A stretch of DNA of 64,000 bases from an uncultured Lachnospiraceae bacterium (GCA_910584915.1 CAJUDM010000022.1:1-64000); one strand, 5' to 3'; positions 37,107 to 45,209 are shown, counted from the stretch's first letter. Translations and numbers: made by a program. Notes: generated from the sequence alone by a model not told the origin.

Positions 37107-38165
37107 GTGGCGGGCAGAGAGGTTGGCTTTATTGTGGATGATGAATATAAAACATGGATAGAGAATATAAAGAACAGGATAAAGCATAGTCAGATAAAGG
37201 CTTCTGTCAAGGTGAATCATGAGTTGCTCGATTTATATTGGGATATTGGCAGAGATATTGTTGCCAAGCAGAAAAACGCGAAATGGGGAGAGGCGTTTCT
37301 TGCAACAATGAGCAAAGATTTACGAAAGACTTTTCCTAATATGTCAGGTTTTTCAGTGCAAAACTTGAAAAGTATACGTTATTGGTACAAATTTTATAAT
37401 TCCGATGAAAATGGCTTACAGCCTGTAAGCCAAATGGAATTAATTGAAAAAATAATTAAATCTATTCCATGGGGACATAATCAGAGGATTATGTATAAGT
37501 GTAAAAATATTGCGGAAGCATTGTTTTATGCGCAGAAAACGATGGATAACGGTTGGAGCAGAACTGTTTTAGAACATCAAATAGAAAGCGGCCTGTATGA
37601 CAGACAAGGCAAAGCTATTACCAATTTTCAATTAAAATTGCCAGAGCCTCAGTCCGATTTGGCTGAACAAACATTGAAAAACCCATACAATTTTGACTTT
37701 CTGACTTTGAGAGAGAAATATGACGAAAAAGAATTAGAAGATGCCCTTATCAATCAAATTACTCTATTTCTATTGGAATTAGGCACAGGATTTTCGTATC
37801 TTGGCAGACAAGTACATTTGCATGTCGGTGAAAGTGATTTTTACATGGATTTGCTTTTTTACCATGTCCGTCTCCATTGCTATGTTGTCGTGGAATTGAA
37901 AACGGAAAAATTTAAGCCGGAATTTGCAGGTAAATTAAATTTTTACGTCACGGCTGTCAACAAACAGATGAAAACAGAACAGGATAATCCAACAATAGGT
38001 ATTCTTATTTGCAAGGATAAGGATGATGTTGTCGCCGAGTATGCACTTGATGATATTTCACAACCGATCGGGATTGCAGAATATGAATTGACAAAGGTAC
38101 TTCGTGAGGAATTTAAGAGCAGTCTGCCGACAGTTGAAGAAATAGAAAGTGAGCTGTCTGTATAA
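37107..38165 (+). CDS. DUF1016 (YhcG-type) PDDEXK nuclease family protein
   Basis: The 352-residue protein has the N-terminal DUF1016 domain (ELLDLYWDIGRDIVAKQ, MSGFSVQNLKSIRYWY) and a C-terminal PD-(D/E)xK nuclease-like domain (DFYMDLLFYHVRLHCYVVVELK, with the D..ELK core). YhcG-type proteins are often found beside restriction systems and mobile elements; their targets are not settled. GTG 37107 follows GGAGGAAG with 6-9 nt spacing. Low GC and a stand-alone setting suggest transfer. A palindrome in its coding sequence recurs just past its stop. Confidence 0.88.
   Translation: MAGREVGFIVDDEYKTWIENIKNRIKHSQIKASVKVNHELLDLYWDIGRDIVAKQKNAKWGEAFLATMSKDLRKTFPNMSGFSVQNLKSIRYWYKFYNSDENGLQPVSQMELIEKIIKSIPWGHNQRIMYKCKNIAEALFYAQKTMDNGWSRTVLEHQIESGLYDRQGKAITNFQLKLPEPQSDLAEQTLKNPYNFDFLTLREKYDEKELEDALINQITLFLLELGTGFSYLGRQVHLHVGESDFYMDLLFYHVRLHCYVVVELKTEKFKPEFAGKLNFYVTAVNKQMKTEQDNPTIGILICKDKDDVVAEYALDDISQPIGIAEYELTKVLREEFKSSLPTVEEIESELSV
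37412..37432. other. Palindrome within the nuclease gene
   Basis: TGGCTTACA-GCC-TGTAAGCCA is a 9-bp perfect stem with a 3-nt loop inside the DUF1016 reading frame. A near copy lies at 38170-38186 directly after the stop codon. Confidence 0.7.
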
Positions 38166-38169
38166 ATTG

Positions 38170-38186
38170 GCTTACAGATTGTAAGC
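38170..38186. other. Second copy of GCTTACA palindrome after nuclease gene
   Basis: GCTTACA-GAT-TGTAAGC, a 7-bp stem with a 3-nt loop, lies 4 bp past the stop codon. It shares the arms of the palindrome at 37412-37432. Confidence 0.65.
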
Positions 38187-38260
38187 TATATAAGCAAAAA
38201 AACAAGTTATATGGGATCACCAAATTTGAATGTCAGAGACTTTCACCCATAAACCGCATC

Positions 38261-38320
38261 AATAAACCAGAGTCAGCAGCAAGTAGTAATCTCTCACTGC
38301 CTGCTGTCTCTGGTTTTATT
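38261..38320 (+). terminator. Terminator downstream of the nuclease gene
   Basis: AAACCAGAG and CAGCAG pair with CTGCTG and CTCTGGTTT, a stem of about 15 bp with one mismatch, followed by TTTTATT. It lies about 100 bp past the DUF1016 stop and before the cupin gene. Confidence 0.65.
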
Positions 38321-38411
38321 CCGCAATTTTTTACAATTCAAATTTCGTGCTTATTGCTATGATATCAACAGACAGAACACCGTCAATAAAATTTGAAAGG
38401 AAGTGCTGAGA

Positions 38412-38807
38412 ATGAATTACAAAAATCTGTTTGAACAATTCAACGAGGGAGGAAAGCTGCTTTTGCCGGATGCCGCGGTTGCTTTTGACACTGTTGCGTG
38501 GTCGAAACATCCCGCCTTTGAGGGAGTGGAGTTAAAACATATCATCACATCCGAAAAGACAGATGGACAGTTCAGTTTCCATCTTGTGCGGATAGCTCCA
38601 AATAAAAAGATCGGCAATCATATCCACGAAAAGCAATTGGAAACACATGAGGTTATTTCCGGCGCAGGTACATGCGTGAACAATGGAACGAAACTGCCCT
38701 ATGAACCGGGCGTAATTTCCATTTTTCCTATCGGGGTGCCGCATGAAGTCATTGCGGGAGAAGATGGCATTTATCTGTTTGCCAAATTTATACCTGCGCT
38801 GTGCTGA
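38412..38807 (+). CDS. Small cupin-domain protein
   Basis: This 131-residue protein is a single-domain cupin. FHLVRIAPNKKIGNHIHEKQ gives the first cupin motif (G..HxH...E) and PYEPGVISIFPIGVPHEVIAG the second. Small cupins bind metals and serve as sugar or antibiotic isomerases, dioxygenases or sensors; no substrate can be assigned. ATG 38412 has AAAGGAAG upstream; the in-frame GTG at 38403 is too close to it. It is convergent with the AraC-type regulator. Confidence 0.8.
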   Translation: MNYKNLFEQFNEGGKLLLPDAAVAFDTVAWSKHPAFEGVELKHIITSEKTDGQFSFHLVRIAPNKKIGNHIHEKQLETHEVISGAGTCVNNGTKLPYEPGVISIFPIGVPHEVIAGEDGIYLFAKFIPALC

Positions 38808-38860
38808 CTCATTTCCCCGGTTTTCATTTGCTCAATATTGCCGAATGGCATAGAGATACC

Positions 38861-39613
38861 CTATAGGATTGTTTGGGAAGATAATTTGTAAGTCAGCGGG
38901 GATAAACCTATCTGTTTTTCAAATTGCTTTATGAAGTGGCTTTGGTCGCAAAAACCTGTGGCATAAGCCACTTCTGTTATTGTTTCGGCATTGTGCATCA
39001 ATCGTTGTGCCTTGCGAATGCGGTTTTGAAGCTGAAACTGATGCGGTGTAAGCCCCACTTCTTTCTTAAAGCGTCGGATAAAATAGTATTTACTGATACA
39101 TGCGTTTTGTGCCATTTCGTCAATACTGAATTTGTCTTCGGGATATAATTCCAACCGCTTTTTCAGGTTATCGATAAATGGATTTTGGTCCTCAGAACGC
39201 CAGTCTGTACAGGCGGCAGGCGAGTTCAAGCCGTCCAATAATTGTAATATCCGGCATTGATTGATTCTTTCTGTACTGAAAGTATTCATCAACAGAGCCG
39301 TTATGTTATGCCTTATTTTATCCATGGAATATTCTGCGGCAATATTTTTATCAATACATAAACTCAGCAAAGTATAGGCGCTGTGTGCCGAAATGCTATG
39401 GGGCATATATGGGCAAAGGATAAATGTCTGATTTTTTTCGTAAACCTTTGCATTGTTATTTGCGGTGAGCACAAGTGAGCCATCTAACACAATGCCGATT
39501 GTAAACACGGAAACATGGTTATGTGTTGGATAGGATATTGTCGAATTTTCGCAGAAAATCAACTCTATGCCCATATTTGAATTGTATATGTAGTGTATAC
39601 TGTTTGCTGCCAT
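38861..39613 (-). CDS. AraC family transcriptional regulator
   Basis: The N-terminal part (SYPTHNHVSVFTIGIVLDGS) is an AraC-type ligand-sensing cupin. The C-terminal 100 residues form a double helix-turn-helix (SIDEMAQNACISKYYFIRRFK, TITEVAYATGFCDQSHFIKQ, each shown in part). It is 250 aa long. AGGAAG precedes the ATG. The convergent cupin gene is a possible target; the ligand is unknown. Confidence 0.9.
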   Translation of the reverse strand: MAANSIHYIYNSNMGIELIFCENSTISYPTHNHVSVFTIGIVLDGSLVLTANNNAKVYEKNQTFILCPYMPHSISAHSAYTLLSLCIDKNIAAEYSMDKIRHNITALLMNTFSTERINQCRILQLLDGLNSPAACTDWRSEDQNPFIDNLKKRLELYPEDKFSIDEMAQNACISKYYFIRRFKKEVGLTPHQFQLQNRIRKAQRLMHNAETITEVAYATGFCDQSHFIKQFEKQIGLSPLTYKLSSQTIL

Positions 39614-39654
39614 AAGTATTACTTCCTATCTATTTATGTGCATGACAGATATTG

Positions 39655-39720
39655 TACTTTATTCTTGCGAGCAACGAGCCAAGCGAGCATACTGGTATAT
39701 CCATTTGGCGACTGCCGCGA
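39655..39720 (-). repeat. Copy of the dispersed three-site motif upstream of araC-type gene
   Basis: The minus strand reads GCGGCAGTCGCCAAATGGAT, then ATACC, and further on TTGGCTCGTTGCTCGCAAGA followed by ATAAAG. It shares two blocks with 62302-62385 (GCAGCAGTCGCCAGTGGATA and CTGGCTCGTTGCCCGCGGAA). It lies in the 135-bp gap upstream of the AraC-type gene. Confidence 0.6.
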
Positions 39721-39722
39721 GG

Positions 39723-39748
39723 GAAAAATATCCTTTAGGATATTTTTC
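39723..39748. terminator. Terminator directly after hxlR-type gene
   Basis: A perfect 11-bp stem GAAAAATATCC/GGATATTTTTC with a 4-nt loop abuts the stop codon of the HxlR-type gene and ends in a T-run on the minus strand. Confidence 0.75.
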
Positions 39749-40078
39749 TCACCCGCCAAGGTTTTCATCCCCCCATTGTTTCATATGTTCAAATACGGGA
39801 ATAAAGCTTTTCCCCAGGTCCGTGAGGTTATACTCCACATGGGGTGGTACTTCCTTGTAGTCATAACGGGTAATAAAGCCGTCCGCTTCCAGTTCCCGAA
39901 GCTGCTTTGTCAGGCTTGACTCCGTAATGTCACCGATATGCCTGCGAAGCTCTCCGAAACGGTGTATGTCCCTGAAGGCAATGTAGTAAATGATTTCAAT
40001 CTTCCATTTACCGCCCAGGATTTTTTGTATGGTAGAAACTGTTTTACAGCGTTCTACAGCCAATGTACTTTTTTTCAT
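39749..40078 (-). CDS. HxlR family winged-helix regulator
   Basis: A 109-residue HxlR/DUF24-type regulator: VSTIQKILGGKWKIEIIYYI, then RFGELRRHIGDITESSLTKQ and the wing around YDYKEVPPHVEYNLTDLG. Members often respond to electrophiles or oxidants through an N-terminal cysteine; here Cys12 in VERCKTV is in the typical place. AAAGGAG precedes ATG 40078. It is divergent from a radical-SAM gene, with a palindrome between them, and probably controls both. Confidence 0.9.
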   Translation of the reverse strand: MKKSTLAVERCKTVSTIQKILGGKWKIEIIYYIAFRDIHRFGELRRHIGDITESSLTKQLRELEADGFITRYDYKEVPPHVEYNLTDLGKSFIPVFEHMKQWGDENLGG

Positions 40079-40100
40079 TCCTGCCGCTCCTTTCTGAAAC

Positions 40101-40129
40101 AGTATAGCACTCCTTCTCTCTGAAATCAA
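40101..40129 (-). promoter_or_regulatory. Predicted promoter for the hxlR-type gene
   Basis: On the minus strand TTGATT, a 17-bp spacer, then TATACT with extended TGC. It lies 23 bp before the start codon. Confidence 0.55.
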
Positions 40130-40158
40130 TGTACCGTCTTATTATTAGTACTACAAAA

Positions 40159-40197
40159 AAGTACAGTACTTGTAAAATCATCGTACAAAAGTATAAT
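40159..40197 (+). promoter_or_regulatory. Operator and promoter of the radical-SAM gene
   Basis: AAGTACAGTACTT (40159-40171), a palindrome around one central base, overlaps the -35 TTGTAA (40170-40175). A 16-bp spacer leads to TATAAT (40192-40197). TACAAAA..GTA half-sites recur at about 40152 and 40184. The layout suits repression by the divergent HxlR-type protein. Confidence 0.5.
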
Positions 40198-40227
40198 TGG
40201 TATAAAACTACAAAAAAGGAGGTATTT

Positions 40228-41127
40228 ATGCACTACACAGGAACAATCTGGCGGCCGCCGTACGAAGCGGCATCACTTTTGTTAGAGGTAACGGCAGGCT
40301 GTACGCATCATAAATGTAAATTTTGTACTTTATATCATGATTTGCCGTTCCAATTCAGAATGTCCCCTCTGGAGGATATTGAGAGCGATTTACGGGAGGT
40401 CAAAAGAGCGGTGAAAAGTTGGGACAGCGGGCGTACCAGCCGAGTGTTTTTGACGGGAGCCAACCCCTTTGTTTTATCTTATGACAAATTGACTGCCATT
40501 GCAGAACTGATCCGCAGTTATCTCCCGTTCATTAAATCGATCGGCTCTTTTGCAAGAATTACAGATATTACCCCTAAAACCGATCAGGAGCTTGCCAAGC
40601 TGCGGGATATGGGATATGACGGCCTGACGATCGGAATAGAAACAGGCGATGACGAAGCCCTGCGGTTTATGAACAAGGGATATACTTCTGCCGACATCTA
40701 CGAGCAGTGCCGGAGATTAGATGCGGCAGGCATCCATTACAGTTTCTTTTACCTGGCAGGCATTTCCGGGGTACGCCGCGGAGAAGCCGGGGCAAAATTG
40801 ACGGCTGAGCTATGTAACCAGTTACACCCTGCGCTTATCGGGGCGAATATGCTTACGATTTATCCCGACTCTGAACTTTATGCTGAAATACAGCGCGGGA
40901 ACTGGCAGGAGGAAGGCGAACTTGAAAAATACAAAGAAGTACGGACGCTCATCGAAACTTTGCAGATACCTACCGTCTTTGCGGCAATGGGAGCTTCCAA
41001 TGCGTACCAGTTTCACGGGCAACTGCCGAAAGACAGGAAAAAACTGCTGGCGCTCCTCGATGAAATCATAGGAACTATCAGCGAAGAAAAATTGCAGCGG
41101 TATAGGAGAAGCGTTCATCATCTGTAG
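40228..41127 (+). CDS. Radical SAM protein
   Basis: The 299-residue protein starts MHYTGTIWRPPYEAASLLLE and has the cluster motif CTHHKCKFC (CX4CX2C, as in a subgroup of radical-SAM enzymes close to the coproporphyrinogen-oxidase-like families). Further features are IGIETGDDEALRFMNKG and a Leu-rich C-terminus. The reaction is unknown. AAAAAGGAGGT precedes ATG 40228. It is divergent from the HxlR gene, and the tail of a second related gene follows directly. Confidence 0.87.
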   Translation: MHYTGTIWRPPYEAASLLLEVTAGCTHHKCKFCTLYHDLPFQFRMSPLEDIESDLREVKRAVKSWDSGRTSRVFLTGANPFVLSYDKLTAIAELIRSYLPFIKSIGSFARITDITPKTDQELAKLRDMGYDGLTIGIETGDDEALRFMNKGYTSADIYEQCRRLDAAGIHYSFFYLAGISGVRRGEAGAKLTAELCNQLHPALIGANMLTIYPDSELYAEIQRGNWQEEGELEKYKEVRTLIETLQIPTVFAAMGASNAYQFHGQLPKDRKKLLALLDEIIGTISEEKLQRYRRSVHHL

Positions 41128-41130
41128 ATA

Positions 41131-41347
41131 AAACACGCTGCGGGTATACCATTACGCGCGAAGGAACAGCACCGAAAAGAAGATACGCACGCACCTGCTT
41201 GCAAACACGGTATCCAATTTCACGCCGGTAACGGCTTATCTCCCCTATGACCGTGAAAAAGTGACAAGCGAACTGCAATTTGTTTTAGATAACACGGACG
41301 AGATGGAGATGCGGGAATACAGAGACAGTTTGAAGGCTTTGGGATGA
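41131..41347 (+). pseudogene. C-terminal remnant of a second radical-SAM gene
   Basis: One frame is open from after TAA 41128-41130 to TGA 41347. It reads IRTHLLANTVSNFTPVTAYL, then PYDREKVTSELQFVLDNTDE and ends YRDSLKALG. This aligns with the last 45 residues of the gene just upstream (ASNAYQFHGQLPKDRKKLLA...YRRSVHHL), so it is the end of a related but distinct protein. There is no start, cluster motif or ribosome site. Confidence 0.65.
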
Positions 41348-41486
41348 GGCTTGCATTTTTTATTTTTTTAATTTTTCCATTTTCTTAATTTTCCTCACAA
41401 AATTTTCATCTCGGGAACACAATTTCGTCACATTTCCCGTTTATAGTAAATAATGATAGTTGAAGCAATTCACTATCTCCCCCCTC

Positions 41487-41528
41487 ATAAGTAAAAAACG
41501 CCCGGTCTTCCGGGCGTTTTTTACTTAT
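41487..41528. terminator. Strong bidirectional terminator
   Basis: A perfect 19-bp stem: ATAAGTAAAAAACGCCCGG pairs across a 4-nt loop with CCGGGCGTTTTTTACTTAT. T-runs occur on both strands. It follows the radical-SAM remnant and insulates the small-RNA locus downstream. Confidence 0.85.
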
Positions 41529-41680
41529 ATCAAATATTCTGTTCCGATTCAATTATAAAAAAGTAAATTCCAGAAAATTGTTATAAAACCAGAAAAAATC
41601 CTTGCATACATGGTCACATCCCGTAATATAGCCTACAAATCCACAAAAAACAGGAGTGCCGAAGCATTCCCTAAACCCTC

Positions 41681-41709
41681 TTGCAAAATTCGCAGTGTTG
41701 GTCTATAAT
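41681..41709 (+). promoter_or_regulatory. Near-consensus promoter of the small RNA
   Basis: TTGCAA, exactly 17 bp, then TATAAT. Transcription would begin at about 41716 and there is no plausible protein-coding gene on this strand before the terminator at 41789-41824. Confidence 0.7.
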
Positions 41710-41715
41710 CAGACA

Positions 41716-41824
41716 ACCGAACGATATTGAAGCGTCCAACGGTTGACAATCGGAAACGAGTAATCAATTTTATAAACAAACGGATTACAGGCTATCCCCT
41801 ATTGGCAGTAGAGGATAGCCTTTT
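41716..41824 (+). ncRNA. Candidate antisense RNA antitoxin (about 109 nt)
   Basis: The RNA would run from a near-consensus promoter to a 9-bp hairpin AGGCTATCC/GGATAGCCT followed by TTTT (41789-41824). It converges on a minus-strand small membrane-peptide gene whose stop is 4 bp beyond the hairpin, so a toxin mRNA that reads through would be complementary to this RNA. The arrangement is that of Fst/par-type type I toxin-antitoxin loci. No homology search was possible. Confidence 0.55.
41789..41824 (+). terminator. Terminator of the small RNA
   Basis: Stem AGGCTATCC/GGATAGCCT with a 15-nt loop, then TTTT on the plus strand. On the minus strand the same hairpin lies just past the small peptide's stop codon and may also end that transcript. 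Confidence 0.75.
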
Positions 41825-41827
41825 CCG

Positions 41828-41944
41828 TTACTTGCGGTTGTTTCTGTTGTCTAAATATGTTAACGCTGCGAAAATGACCAACAGCAGTGTAAATATCTCA
41901 ACTTTTCTTTTATAAACGATCCCATTTTCCTTATCACCAGACAT
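41828..41944 (-). CDS. Small single-pass membrane peptide, candidate Fst-like type I toxin
   Basis: A 38-residue frame: a basic N-terminus (VYKRKVE), a hydrophobic helix IFTLLLVIFAALTYL and a charged tail DNRNNRK. This order, and the LDxR..K ending, are like Fst/Ldr-type toxins that damage membranes. The proline usual in Fst is missing. ATG 41944 is preceded by GGAAGG with no spacing; an in-frame ATG at 41962 is possible, so the start is uncertain. It is convergent with a small RNA. Confidence 0.5.
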   Translation of the reverse strand: MSGDKENGIVYKRKVEIFTLLLVIFAALTYLDNRNNRK

Positions 41945-41982
41945 CCTTCCAGAACATATCATAACAAAAACGGAATCCTGCC

Positions 41983-42618
41983 ATGAACCAACAATACAAA
42001 TTTATCAATGCCCCGCTGCCATATGCCTACGACGCCATGGAGCCCTATATCGACGAAACGACCATGTGGCTGCACCACAACAAACATTTACAGGCCTATA
42101 TCGATAACTTAAACGATATACTCTGCAAATATCCTGCCCTCCAGAACTGGACGTTAGAGCAGCTCATCCTGAACGTGCCGAGCCTGCCGGAAGAGATCCG
42201 GACTCCGGTCAGGCATAACGCGGGCGGTGTCTTTAACCACCGGTTTTACTTTTCATGTCTCGCAAACCCGGCTTCCCCGCACCCCGAGGGCGCGCTGTGC
42301 GAAGCCATCGAAAAGGAGTTCGGCAGTTTCAAATCCTTCCGGGACTGCCTGAAAGAGGCGGCTTTATCTGTATTCGGCTCCGGCTATGCGTGGCTTGTGG
42401 TCAACGCCGCCGGAAAGCTGTGCATCACCACGACAAAGAATCAGGATACGCCTCTGCCCCTTAACATGCTGCCCGTTTTAAACATCGATGTCTGGGAACA
42501 CGCATACTATCTGAAGCACTACAATCTGAGGGCGGATTATATAGACGACTGGTTCCATGTCGTAAACTGGAAGCAGGCGGACAAAAACTATGCGGACTGT
42601 TTCCGCATGGCGTATTAA
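41983..42618 (+). CDS. sodA: Superoxide dismutase (Fe/Mn type)
   Basis: This enzyme converts superoxide to oxygen and hydrogen peroxide. Metal ligands are visible in MWLHHNKHLQAYIDNLN, GGVFNHRFYF and the signature DVWEHAYYLKHYN. The 211-residue length is standard. The ribosome site is weak (GGA 8 nt upstream). Its 5' flank overlaps the region that must contain the promoter of the divergent small peptide. It is convergent with recJ, 2 bp apart. Confidence 0.93.
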   Translation: MNQQYKFINAPLPYAYDAMEPYIDETTMWLHHNKHLQAYIDNLNDILCKYPALQNWTLEQLILNVPSLPEEIRTPVRHNAGGVFNHRFYFSCLANPASPHPEGALCEAIEKEFGSFKSFRDCLKEAALSVFGSGYAWLVVNAAGKLCITTTKNQDTPLPLNMLPVLNIDVWEHAYYLKHYNLRADYIDDWFHVVNWKQADKNYADCFRMAY

Positions 42619-42620
42619 GC

Positions 42621-44468
42621 TCAGCAGTAATTTGTTATCACAAATTCCACTTCCCGCTTTCCTCGAAATTCATTGACGCTCGGATAGTAGGTAATGGTGA
42701 GCGGCACACCGGCAGGACCACCGGAAAACAGCCTGCCGGCATCCGCACCGTACTTGTCAAAAAGGAATGTTTCCAATCCCTCCACATCCCCGAAATAGAC
42801 TAACGTAAAATGCCTGCCCTCCTTATCCTGCGCGTCAAACTTTGCCACATTCCTGTTTTTTCCAAAGATCCGCCCGGAACAAAGCCGCACATCCTTCTGC
42901 GCGAACACCGGCTTCTGGTTTCCGGTACCGAACGGTGCAAGGCGCTCTAACTCCTCTATAAAATCCTCCGAGACATAGGACAGGGGCAGGGCGATATCGA
43001 TATGTACCTTCGGCACAAAATCCTCCTCGGCAAGGGAACAGTTCTCATTCAATCTTCTTCGCAGCTCTCCCAGCCTTTCCTTCGGCAGCGATAACCCTGC
43101 CGCCATCTTGTGCCCGCCGAATTTGTCAAACAGATCCTTGCAGGCGGAGAGCTCCGTGAACATGTCATACCCTTCTATGGAGCGCCCGGAGCCCTTTACG
43201 CCTTCCTCCGCATCCGTCAGGACGATCGTCGGTTTGTGATACCGCTCCCTGATGCGCCCGGCGATAATACCCGCAAGGCTCTCATGGCAGTCTGGCAGAT
43301 ATACAATCAGTACTTTATCTTTTTGATCGGAGGACAGTTGCGCCTCTTCATCCGGCAGTTTCACTCCACGCTTTCCATCCGCAGTCTCCCTCTCCGGCAG
43401 ATTTCTCTCCCGCTCTTCCTCCGCAGTCTCCCGCTCCAGCAGCTTTACCGCCTGCTTCACGCCCGCTTCCGTCATCTCCTTGCGGCTGTCGTTCAGATTT
43501 TTCAGTTCCGCCGCCATCGGCACTGCCTTTTTGTAATCCTCCTCCAGCCAGAGGTTTAAAGAAAGCGCCGCGCTCTCCAGCCTACCCGAGGCATTGATGC
43601 AGGGGCCTAAAATGAAGCCGATATGATAGGCATCCAGCTTCTCCCGCTCCAGCTTATTGACTTCGATCAGCGCCCGCAGCCCGGGGTGGGATGTGCGCCG
43701 TATCCGCTTTAACCCCTCCCTGACAATAATGCGGTTCTCATCCTTCAATTCCATCACATCGCCCACCGTGGCAAACGCCGCGGGCTCCAGAAGGGCATCC
43801 AGAAGCGCCCCGTCCGTCCCCAGCGCCTGCGCCAGCTTATAGGCGACCACCGCACCGCAGATTCCCGGAAACGGATACGTCTCCCCCGGCTGTTTCGGGT
43901 CAACCACCGCCTCCGCCGGCGGCAGATGATAAGTCTTTTCCCCGCCCGGCATATCCTCCGTGAAAGGCACTTCATGGTGGTCTGTCACAACGACTTGCAT
44001 CCCCAGCCCGTTTGCCAGTTCTATCTGGGGCGCCGCCGCAATGCCGTTATCACAGGTGACGATCAGCTCTACCCCGTCATCCGCCGCCTGCTCGATCAGA
44101 TGGTCGTTCAGCCCGTAGCCGTCCTTAATCCGGTGCGGGATCGCCATATCCGCATCCGCCCCCAGAGACCGGAAAGAGCGCACCAGAATGCAGGTGGCGC
44201 AGACACCGTCTATGTCGTAGTCTCCGATCACCCGTATCCTTTTGTTCTCCGCAATGGCATCCCGGATAACAGATACCGCACGGTCCATCCCCTTCAGCAG
44301 CTTCGGCTCATATAAATCCTCCAAAGTGCCATGCAGATACTTCCGGATCTCCTCCTCCCCGCAGACATCCCTGTTGCGGATCAGCCTCGCAAGCACCGGC
44401 GATATGCCGAAATCCTGCGCTATCTTGTCAAAATCCGCCCTTTTTGCCGCCACAAACCAGTTTCCCAT
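42621..44468 (-). CDS. recJ: Single-strand DNA exonuclease RecJ
   Basis: RecJ is a 5'-3' single-strand DNA exonuclease of recombination and mismatch repair. DHH-family motifs: IGDYDIDGVCATCIL, TCDNGIAA, VTDHHEVPF, and the DHHA1 half with GRSIEGYDMFTELSACKDLF and FGGHKMAAGLSL (both in part). At 615 aa it is longer than many because of a charged insert with a 14-residue repeat (42-nt period, about 43336-43446). Its upstream flank is occupied by an antiporter remnant. Confidence 0.94.
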   Translation of the reverse strand: MGNWFVAAKRADFDKIAQDFGISPVLARLIRNRDVCGEEEIRKYLHGTLEDLYEPKLLKGMDRAVSVIRDAIAENKRIRVIGDYDIDGVCATCILVRSFRSLGADADMAIPHRIKDGYGLNDHLIEQAADDGVELIVTCDNGIAAAPQIELANGLGMQVVVTDHHEVPFTEDMPGGEKTYHLPPAEAVVDPKQPGETYPFPGICGAVVAYKLAQALGTDGALLDALLEPAAFATVGDVMELKDENRIIVREGLKRIRRTSHPGLRALIEVNKLEREKLDAYHIGFILGPCINASGRLESAALSLNLWLEEDYKKAVPMAAELKNLNDSRKEMTEAGVKQAVKLLERETAEEERERNLPERETADGKRGVKLPDEEAQLSSDQKDKVLIVYLPDCHESLAGIIAGRIRERYHKPTIVLTDAEEGVKGSGRSIEGYDMFTELSACKDLFDKFGGHKMAAGLSLPKERLGELRRRLNENCSLAEEDFVPKVHIDIALPLSYVSEDFIEELERLAPFGTGNQKPVFAQKDVRLCSGRIFGKNRNVAKFDAQDKEGRHFTLVYFGDVEGLETFLFDKYGADAGRLFSGGPAGVPLTITYYPSVNEFRGKREVEFVITNYC

Positions 44469-44516
44469 CCCTCTCCCTTCTTTCTTCCAGTTTATATTCT
44501 ATTATCTTACTTACTG

Positions 44517-45197
44517 ATATGGAAAAAACTCAGGCTTTCCGGAAAAGCCCTCGTCATCACAACCCTGGCGCAGTCCCTCGGCACCTTTGCGGTTGTCTCC
44601 CTCGCCTTCGGCGTTCTCTTTGCCGTGACAAAGATACCGGTCTACCTCGCCTTTGCCTTCGGCGGCATCACAATCACCATGATAACCGGGCTGATCCTGA
44701 ACACCTGCTTTCTTTCCGGTATTACGCTCAACTATATGTTGATGGGCGTTTCCTTTTCAGCTACGTTCTCCAATATAGCCACAACGGAACAGTTGGATCA
44801 GGTAAACCGCTGCTTTGCCCCCATCCTCGGCATAGCCCTGCTCGCGGCTATCGTCGACCTCGGCGCCCCTTTAGATTACCATCTGATCCTCAGAGCCGGC
44901 TTATATACGTTCCTTTATATCGCGGCAAGGGCCTTCGGAAAATATTTCGGCGCAAGATGTGGCGCAAAGTTCACCTACATGCCCGACACCGTGCGCAAAT
45001 ATCTCGGCCTTACACTGCTGCCCCACTCCGGCGTCTCGCTTGTGTTTACCGGTATCATCTGTTCGACGCTTTCTTCCGCTCCGGAACTCGTGCAGATCGT
45101 ACAGGGCACTATTGCCGCCGCCGCGATCATCAACGAATTTATCGCTGTCATCGTCGCAAAAAAAGGATTTGAACTTGCCGGTGAAATCAAGCCATAA
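44517..45197 (+). pseudogene. Cation:proton antiporter, N-terminally truncated
   Basis: The frame from 44517 encodes a C-terminal half of an Na+/H+ exchanger-like protein: IWKKLRLSGKALVITTLAQS, then at least six hydrophobic segments, ending FELAGEIKP. Such proteins normally have an equally long N-terminal half, which is missing; upstream the frame runs antisense into recJ. There is no start codon with a ribosome site. It is a relic whose left part was lost by a rearrangement next to recJ. Confidence 0.75.
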
Positions 45198-45209
45198 CCT
45201 TTTGCCTGT

